Assembly: GCF_017315735.1 (NCBI RefSeq)
Contig: NZ_JAFLRK010000034.1
Coordinates: 1 to 46,615 of the forward strand
DNA from: Paracoccus shandongensis
GTDB taxonomy: Bacteria; Pseudomonadota; Alphaproteobacteria; Rhodobacterales; Rhodobacteraceae
Direction of reading: 5' to 3'
DNA length: 46,615 nt
In this document: positions 41,513 to 46,615 of the stretch, piece after piece
Position numbering within the stretch: position 1 is the first letter of the stretch
How the letters are laid out: each line of letters begins with the position of its first letter
The notes under the pieces: model-generated
What the model saw: the letters and a program-made list of their open reading frames with translations, nothing else
Database searches by the model: none
Told to the model about the DNA's origin: nothing
Made by a program: the position numbers and the translations under genes

Positions 41513-42895
41513 ATGAAAGACATAGACCTGATTTCCCCCATCGACGGATCGGTGCTGGTCCGGCGCACGCCGCTGGACCCTGACGCCGCCCGGGCCGTCG
41601 CCGCCCGCGCGCGTGCGGCACAGGCGGACTGGGCCGCCCGCCCGCTGGAGGACCGCATCGCCCGGGTCAAGGCGGGCGTCGCCGCGCTGACCGCGATGAA
41701 GGACGACATCGCCACGGAACTGGCCCGGCAGATGGGCCGCCCCATCCGCTTCGGCGCGGGAGAGATGGGCGGCGTCAACGCCCGCACCGACTACATGGCG
41801 GACATTGCCGCCGAAACGCTGGCCCCGAAGGTCATCGAGGACAGCGCCAGCTTCCGCCGTGTCCTGGCGCGCGAACCCGTGGGCGTGGTTTTCGTGATCG
41901 CGCCCTGGAACTATCCCTTTCTGACGGCGATCAACACGGTTGTTCCCGCCCTGATCGCGGGCAATGCCGTGGTGCTGAAGCACGCAAGCCAGACCCTGCT
42001 GGCGGGCGAACGGCTGGCCCAGGCCTTCCACGAAGGCGGCGTGCCGCAGGACGTGTTCCAGAACATCGTGCTGGATCACGCGGCCACCGAAGGCCTGATC
42101 GCGGCGCGGGCCTTCGATTTCGTGAACTTCACCGGATCGGTCGCGGGGGGGCGTGCCATCGAACGGGCGGCGGCGGGCACCTTCGTGGCCCTGGGGCTGG
42201 AACTGGGCGGCAAGGATCCGGGCTATGTCCGCGCCGATGCCGACCTGGACGCGGCGGTGGAAGGCCTGATGGACGGGGCGATGTTCAATTCCGGCCAGTG
42301 CTGCTGCGGGATCGAACGGATCTATGTCCATGACAGCCTCTATGACGCCTTCGTGGAAAAGGCCGTGGCCTGGGTGAACGCGCTGAGACTGGGCGATCCG
42401 CTGGACCCGGCCACCACGCTTGGCCCCATGGCCCATGTCCGCTTCGCCCGGACTGTCCGCGACCAGGTGGCCGAGGCCGTGGGGCAGGGCGCCCGCGCGC
42501 TGATCGACCCAGGCCTTTTCCCGCAGGACGACGGCGGCGCCTATCTGGCCCCGCAGGTGCTGGTGGACGTGGATCATTCCATGCGCGTCATGGTCGAGGA
42601 AAGCTTCGGCCCGGTCGTGGGCATCATGCGCGTGCCGGACGACGATGAGGCGGTGCGCCTGATGAACGACAGCCCTTACGGCCTGACAGCCAGCATCTGG
42701 ACGTGCGACGCCGATGCGGCGGCCCGCATCGGCGCGCGGATCCAGACCGGCACCGTCTTCATGAACCGCGCCGATTATCTGGACCCGGCGCTCTGCTGGT
42801 CGGGCTGCAAGGACACCGGGCGCGGCGGCAGCCTGTCCTGGCTGGGTTATCTGTCCGTGACCCGCCCGAAATCCTATCACCTGAAAAGGGCGTGA
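41513..42895 (+). CDS. NAD(P)-dependent aldehyde dehydrogenase
   Basis: 460 residues from ATG 41513 (MKDIDLISPIDGSVLVRRTP), 11 bases after the ligase stop. Catalytic elements: FNFTGSVAGG-like coenzyme loop, ALGLELGGKDPGYV with the general-base Glu, and NSGQCCCGIERIY with the nucleophile Cys flanked by two more cysteines. The end YLDPALCWSGCKDTGRGGSL is close to the betaine/succinate-semialdehyde dehydrogenase group. It would oxidise the aldehyde made by the adjacent alcohol dehydrogenase. Two-base gap to the next gene. The substrate is inferred, not seen. Confidence 0.87.
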   Translation: MKDIDLISPIDGSVLVRRTPLDPDAARAVAARARAAQADWAARPLEDRIARVKAGVAALTAMKDDIATELARQMGRPIRFGAGEMGGVNARTDYMADIAAETLAPKVIEDSASFRRVLAREPVGVVFVIAPWNYPFLTAINTVVPALIAGNAVVLKHASQTLLAGERLAQAFHEGGVPQDVFQNIVLDHAATEGLIAARAFDFVNFTGSVAGGRAIERAAAGTFVALGLELGGKDPGYVRADADLDAAVEGLMDGAMFNSGQCCCGIERIYVHDSLYDAFVEKAVAWVNALRLGDPLDPATTLGPMAHVRFARTVRDQVAEAVGQGARALIDPGLFPQDDGGAYLAPQVLVDVDHSMRVMVEESFGPVVGIMRVPDDDEAVRLMNDSPYGLTASIWTCDADAAARIGARIQTGTVFMNRADYLDPALCWSGCKDTGRGGSLSWLGYLSVTRPKSYHLKRA

Positions 42896-42896
42896 C

Positions 42897-44066
42897 ATGA
42901 CCCAAGATGTTCCCAACCGCAACTGGTCCTATCCGACCGCCATCAAGTTCGGCGCGGGCCGGATTTCGGAACTGGCCGACCACGCCCGCGCCGCGGGCCT
43001 GTCCCGCCCGCTGCTGGTCACCGACCGCGCGCTGGCTGCCCTGCCCATCACCGCCACGGCCCTTGACGTTCTGGACCGCGCGGGGCTTGGGCGGGCGGTC
43101 TTTTCCGACGTGGACCCCAACCCGACCGAGGCCAACATGCAGGCGGGCATTGCCGCCTATCAGGCGGGCGGGCATGACGGGGTGATCTGCTTCGGTGGCG
43201 GATCGGCGCTGGATCTGGGCAAGATGATCGCGCTGATGGCCGCGCAGCGCCCCGGCCTGTCTGTCTGGGATCTGGAGGACGTGGACGACTGGTTCACCCG
43301 CGCCGACGCGGCTGCCATCGCCCCCATCGTCGCCGTGCCGACCACCGCCGGGACGGGCAGCGAGGTCGGGCGCGCGGGCGTGCTGACCAATTCCGAAACC
43401 CATCGCAAGAAGATCATCTTCCACCCCCGCCTGATGCCCACGGTCACGATCTGCGACCCCGAACTGACCGTCGGGATGCCCGCCCCCATCACCGCGGGCA
43501 CCGGCATGGATGCCCTGGCGCATTGCCTGGAGGCCTATTCCTCGCCGCACTATCACCCGATGAGCCAGGGGATCGCGCTGGAAGGGATGCGGCTGGTCTT
43601 CGAGAACCTGCCGGTGGTCTATCGCGACCCCGGCAACCTGATGGCCCGCGCCCACATGATGAGCGCGGCGTTGATGGGCGCGGTGGCCTTCCAGAAAGGC
43701 CTGGGCGCGATCCATTCGCTGTCCCACCCGGTCGGCGCCGTTTACGGCACCCATCACGGCACCACCAATGCCGTCGTGATGCCCGCCGTCCTGGAGTTCA
43801 ACCGCCCCGCCATCGAGGACCGGATCAAAGCCGCCGCCGCCTATCTGGGCATCCCCGGCGGCTTTGACGGCTTTCGGGCCCGGGTCGTGGCGCTGTGTTC
43901 GGACCTGGGGATCCCCAAGGGGCTTGCCGCGATGGGGGTCCAGGCGGACCGCCTGGACGAACTGACCGCGATGGCCCTGGAAGACCCGTCCTGCGGCGGC
44001 AATCCGGTCGCGATGACCGCCGGGAACACCCGGGCGTTGTTCCAGGCGGCCATGGGGGACGGTTGA
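42897..44066 (+). CDS. Iron-type (group III) alcohol dehydrogenase
   Basis: 389 residues. The nucleotide-binding GGGSALDLGKMIALM, the VPTTAGTGSEVGRAGVLTN loop, and metal-ligand motifs GMDALAHCLEAYSSPHYHP (Asp and His) and LGAIHSLSHPVGAVYGTHHG (two more His) identify the family. It oxidises a primary alcohol to an aldehyde with NAD. It is two bases after the ALDH stop and ends the ligase/ALDH/ADH set. Members act on 1,3-propanediol, ethanol, lactaldehyde and others. In this context a gamma-glutamylated amino alcohol is a reasonable guess. The gap to the next gene is 132 bases, so the operon may end here. Confidence 0.88.
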   Translation: MTQDVPNRNWSYPTAIKFGAGRISELADHARAAGLSRPLLVTDRALAALPITATALDVLDRAGLGRAVFSDVDPNPTEANMQAGIAAYQAGGHDGVICFGGGSALDLGKMIALMAAQRPGLSVWDLEDVDDWFTRADAAAIAPIVAVPTTAGTGSEVGRAGVLTNSETHRKKIIFHPRLMPTVTICDPELTVGMPAPITAGTGMDALAHCLEAYSSPHYHPMSQGIALEGMRLVFENLPVVYRDPGNLMARAHMMSAALMGAVAFQKGLGAIHSLSHPVGAVYGTHHGTTNAVVMPAVLEFNRPAIEDRIKAAAAYLGIPGGFDGFRARVVALCSDLGIPKGLAAMGVQADRLDELTAMALEDPSCGGNPVAMTAGNTRALFQAAMGDG

Positions 44067-44198
44067 AGGGCTTCACCGGCGCGCAGCCGATCCGCAAGGC
44101 CTTCGGCGCGGAACGGATCCCGGGGATGATTTGCGGTCGGGCGACTGAACCGTTGCCCGCCTTCGCTCGTTGGCCCCCGACACCATGCGGGGGCAGGC

Positions 44199-44969
44199 AT
44201 GACCATGACGCCAAGATGGCCGGAACGGCTGTGGCTGGTGCGCCACGGGCAAAGCGCGGGCAATGTGGCCCGCGACAAGGCGCACGAGGCGGGACAGCGC
44301 CGCATCGACCTGAGCGCCCGCGACGTGGACATCCCGCTTTCGGATCTGGGGCGCGACCAGTCGCGCGCCCTGGGGCGATGGTTCGCGGAAGGCGAGGAAG
44401 GCGCGCGGCCCAATGTCCTGATGTGTTCGCCTTACCTGCGCGCGCGGCAGACAGCCGAGATCTTTCGCGACGCGGGCGGTTGCCGGGCCAGCCTACCCCT
44501 GCGCCTGGACGAGCGCCTGCGCGAAAAGGAGTTCGGCATCCTCGACGGGCTGACGACCATGGGCGTGCGCACCGAGGAACCGCAGCAGGCCGAGCTGCGC
44601 CTGCTGCTGGGCAAGTTCTACCACCGCCCACCCGGCGGCGAAAGCTGGTGCGACGTGATCTTCCGCCTGCGCTCTCTGCTTGACACCGTGGGGCTGCACC
44701 ATGGCGGCTGCCGGGTGATGATCGTGGCCCATCAGGTCGTGGTGCTGTGCCTGCGCTACATCATCGAGGGGCTGACCGAGGAGGAGATCCTGGCCATCGA
44801 CGCGGAAGGGGACGTGGCCAACTGTTCGATCACGGAATACCGCTTTGCCGAAACCGGGGAAGGCGACGGAGAGATGAAGCTGATCCGCTACAACACCATC
44901 GCGCCAATGGTGGCCGACCAGACGCCCGTCACCTCGAACCCCGACGCCATCGCGGGAAGCAGGGGATGA
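44199..44969 (+). CDS. Histidine phosphatase superfamily (phosphoglycerate-mutase-like) protein
   Basis: 256 residues. The catalytic motif LVRHGQSAGN lies at about 14-23, followed by LSDLGRDQSRALGRW, SPYLRARQTAEIF and EREKEFGILDG-like RLREKEFGIL. The second histidine is in MIVAHQVVVLCL. This is the branch 1 histidine phosphatase pattern of small-molecule phosphatases and mutases. ATG 44199 lacks a strong ribosome binding site. Its stop overlaps the NAD(P)HX dehydratase start as ATGA, so the two are made together. A cofactor- or metabolite-phosphate substrate is plausible; none can be named. Confidence 0.85.
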   Translation: MTMTPRWPERLWLVRHGQSAGNVARDKAHEAGQRRIDLSARDVDIPLSDLGRDQSRALGRWFAEGEEGARPNVLMCSPYLRARQTAEIFRDAGGCRASLPLRLDERLREKEFGILDGLTTMGVRTEEPQQAELRLLLGKFYHRPPGGESWCDVIFRLRSLLDTVGLHHGGCRVMIVAHQVVVLCLRYIIEGLTEEEILAIDAEGDVANCSITEYRFAETGEGDGEMKLIRYNTIAPMVADQTPVTSNPDAIAGSRG

Positions 44970-45841
44970 GCGGCGCGCCCACCCCGCTGGACGCCGCATG
45001 GCTGCGGGCCCATCCGCTGCCGGTTCATGATGATGTCGACAAGAACGAACGCGGCCGGGTGCTGCTGATCGGCGGCTCGGCACGGGTGCCGGGCGGGGTG
45101 CGCCTGACCACCGAGGCGGCGTTCCAGTCCGGCGCGGGCAAGGTGCAGCTGGCCGTGCCGGACATGCTGGCGATCCCCCTGGGCGTGCTGCTGCCCGAGG
45201 CGGGGATCTTCGCCCTGCCCACGGACAAGGCCGGCGATATCGCGGGCACCGGCCCTGTGGAACCCCTGCTGGAGAGTTGCGACTGCCTGGCGATCGGCCC
45301 GGCGATGGGGTCCGCCGATGCGGCGGGACGGATCCTTGATGCGGTCCTGCCGCGCACGGACGCGTGCAGCGTGATCCTTGACGCGGCCGCCGTGGCCGCC
45401 GGCCATGACCGGATGGCCCTGCTGCGCCGCATGGCGGGCCGCCTGATCCTGACCCCCCATGCCGGAGAGATGGCGGCGCTGACCGGGCAAGACCGGGACG
45501 CGGTGACGAAGGACCGTGAAAGGATGCTGGTGCGGCTGGCCGGGGATCTGGGCGCGGTGGTGCTTTTGAAGGGGCCGACGACCATGCTGGCGAACCCGCA
45601 GGGCGACATCGCGCTTTACGGCGGCGGCGGCGCGGGGCTTGCCACCGGCGGTTCGGGGGATGTGCTGACCGGGATCATCGCGGGGCTGAGCGCGCGGGGT
45701 CTTGGCCCCTGGGAAGCCGCCTGCTGGGGCGTCTGGCTGCACGGCGAGGCAGGCCGCAGATTGTCCGAACGTCACGGGCCGATGGGTTTCCTGGCGCGCC
45801 AGCTTCCCGCCGAGACGCCAAGCCTGATGCGCGGGTTCTGA
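44966..45841 (+). CDS. nnrD: NAD(P)HX dehydratase (stand-alone YjeF C-terminal domain)
   Basis: 291 residues from ATG 44966. The ribokinase-like fold has VDKNERGRVLLIGGSARVPG near the N-terminus, LILTPHAGEMAALTGQDRDA in the middle and GGAGLATGGSGDVLTGIIAG (the catalytic Asp in GSGD) near the end. It repairs hydrated NADH/NADPH using ADP or ATP. It lacks the epimerase (YjeF_N) half found in fused versions. It is translationally coupled to the histidine phosphatase upstream, an unusual partner. The longer frame from 44747 overlaps the phosphatase and is not real. Confidence 0.87.
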   Translation: MSGAPTPLDAAWLRAHPLPVHDDVDKNERGRVLLIGGSARVPGGVRLTTEAAFQSGAGKVQLAVPDMLAIPLGVLLPEAGIFALPTDKAGDIAGTGPVEPLLESCDCLAIGPAMGSADAAGRILDAVLPRTDACSVILDAAAVAAGHDRMALLRRMAGRLILTPHAGEMAALTGQDRDAVTKDRERMLVRLAGDLGAVVLLKGPTTMLANPQGDIALYGGGGAGLATGGSGDVLTGIIAGLSARGLGPWEAACWGVWLHGEAGRRLSERHGPMGFLARQLPAETPSLMRGF

Positions 45842-45842
45842 T

Positions 45843-45858
45843 CACCGGGGCGCCGGTG
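45843..45858 (+). terminator. Short hairpin after the dehydratase
   Basis: CACCGG-GGCG-CCGGTG, two bases after the stop, gives a 6-bp stem but no following T-tract; a weak terminator or stabiliser only. The rest of 45859-46198 holds no gene that I can support. Confidence 0.3.
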
Positions 45859-46198
45859 ACGCGGAACCGGCCGGGCGTGCCATGCGACGGCCCCATGGGC
45901 TGCGCCGAAAGCCGCAGGCACCGGCTGGACCTGTCGGGCGGGTTCAAGGGCGGCACCGGGATGCACCGGCGGCCTGCAAAGCAATGCGCAGCGAATTCCT
46001 GTTGCGCAAGGAGACGGGGGCAGGAAGCGATCCGGCACCGATCCCGGAAACAAGGCCTCTGACCCGGATGGGGCCTGAACGCCCGTCGTCAAGCACGCCT
46101 CTGGTTGCCGGGCAAGTTGACCGCTTGTTTGCTCGCCCGCAAAGACGGGCCCCTGCGTCCGGGCGATGCTGGCGCTCTGCAATCCGGGGCCCTTTCGC

Positions 46199-46615
46199 AT
46201 GATCGGCAAACAGCTTTCCCGTTGGACGCTGGCGTGGTTCGCCTCGGCCCTGGCGTTTCTGGTTGTCTCGCTTGGCGCGGCGGTGGCCGGGGCGGGGGGG
46301 CCGGGCGATTGGTCGGGCGGGGCGGGGCTGGCGGCCGTGCATCTCTTTGCGCTCGGCTGGCTGTGCCAGATGATGCTGGGCGCGCTGATCCAGTTCACGC
46401 CGGTCTTGTGCGCGCGGCCCCTGGCGCGGCCCGGGCTGGCGCTGCCCGCGCTGCTGCTGACGGGCATTGGCACGGCCATGCTGGCCCTGGGGTTCCTGGC
46501 GCTGGACGGCGGGGGGCCCGGGCAAGGGTTGCTGGCAGGGGCGCCCGTGGTGCTGGCAGGGGCCTTCGGGCTGGCCGGCGCGATGCTGGCGCCGACGCTG
46601 GCCGCCGCCGGGGGC
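46199..46615 (+). CDS. Partial multi-pass membrane protein (runs off the window)
   Basis: 139 codons open to the right edge from ATG 46199 (MIGKQLSRWTLAWFASALAF). At least four hydrophobic stretches are visible, including HLFALGWLCQMMLGALIQFTPV and two Leu/Ala-rich segments. The VHLFALGWLCQMMLGALIQF pattern, with His and paired Gly-Trp, resembles one helix pair of haem-copper-oxidase/NnrS-like membrane proteins, but not enough is present to decide. A TTGACC hexamer about 40 bases before the start may be part of a promoter. Confidence 0.6.
   Translation, partial: MIGKQLSRWTLAWFASALAFLVVSLGAAVAGAGGPGDWSGGAGLAAVHLFALGWLCQMMLGALIQFTPVLCARPLARPGLALPALLLTGIGTAMLALGFLALDGGGPGQGLLAGAPVVLAGAFGLAGAMLAPTLAAAGG

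Noticed and set aside
1..46615. CRISPR arrays, tRNA or rRNA genes, intact insertion sequences
   Set aside because: No regularly spaced repeats, cloverleaf-like segments, rRNA sequence or transposase gene with terminal repeats were seen; the only recombinase is the serine type at 34214-35107.

Overview
The window is about 46.6 kb of very GC-rich DNA with tightly packed operons, ATGA/GTGA stop-start overlaps and long antisense shadow ORFs. Protein types point to an alphaproteobacterium of the Rhodobacteraceae, probably Paracoccus-like: a DnaA-like plasmid replication module, an H-NS family protein, a DctQMP TRAP transporter, a Tpa-type aminotransferase, and an intergenic hairpin block of a kind I associate with this group. 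The replication and partition genes at about 30.7-34.2 kb indicate that the window lies on a plasmid, megaplasmid or chromid rather than the main chromosome. The assignment comes from recognition by eye, not from a database search.

Layout, left half. 1-3.0 kb is the 3' end of a Pel exopolysaccharide operon (end of a preceding gene, pelF, pelG). 3.0-4.1 kb holds an AT-rich region with two dyads and a LuxR-type regulator with an atypical receiver. 4.1-8.0 kb is an Fe(III) ABC importer (fbpC-fbpA-fbpB, minus strand). 8.2-9.0 kb is a decayed animal-type haem peroxidase gene. 9.1-17.0 kb is a gallate/gallate-ester locus, all on the minus strand: MFS transporter, 4-oxalomesaconate tautomerase (galD), tannase/feruloyl esterase, CHA aldolase (galC/ligK), a type I (VOC) extradiol dioxygenase, 4-oxalomesaconate hydratase (galB) and a LysR regulator with two N-terminal HTH units. 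A shared 19-bp motif (16/19 identical) lies upstream of the MFS gene and of galB. 17.0-20.2 kb is a complete ECF vitamin-type importer (A2, A1, T, S) led by a PPC/DUF296 protein.

Layout, right half. 20.4-27.3 kb has a taurine:pyruvate-type aminotransferase, divergent from an XRE-cupin regulator and a five-gene Liv-type ABC importer. 27.3-29.6 kb is a NitT/TauT-type ABC importer running convergently. 29.8-31.4 kb carries an H-NS-like protein, a small unknown protein and a DnaA-like replication initiator, followed by an origin-like region with GGGGGACA/TGTCCCCC repeats and then parA-parB. A serine recombinase and about 1 kb without a convincing gene come next. 36.1-44.1 kb has an RpiR regulator divergent from a TRAP transporter (dctQ, dctM, dctP), followed by a glutamine-synthetase-like ligase, an aldehyde dehydrogenase and an iron-type alcohol dehydrogenase. 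These could form a gamma-glutamylation route for an amino alcohol. 44.2-45.8 kb encodes a histidine phosphatase translationally coupled to an NAD(P)HX dehydratase, and the window ends inside a multi-pass membrane protein.

Overall this is an accessory replicon built from catabolic and uptake cassettes, mostly transporter plus enzymes plus local regulator. The two parts most likely to hold undescribed biology are the gallate locus, whose ring-cleaving enzyme belongs to a different superfamily from the known gallate dioxygenases, and the TRAP/ligase/ALDH/ADH cassette.
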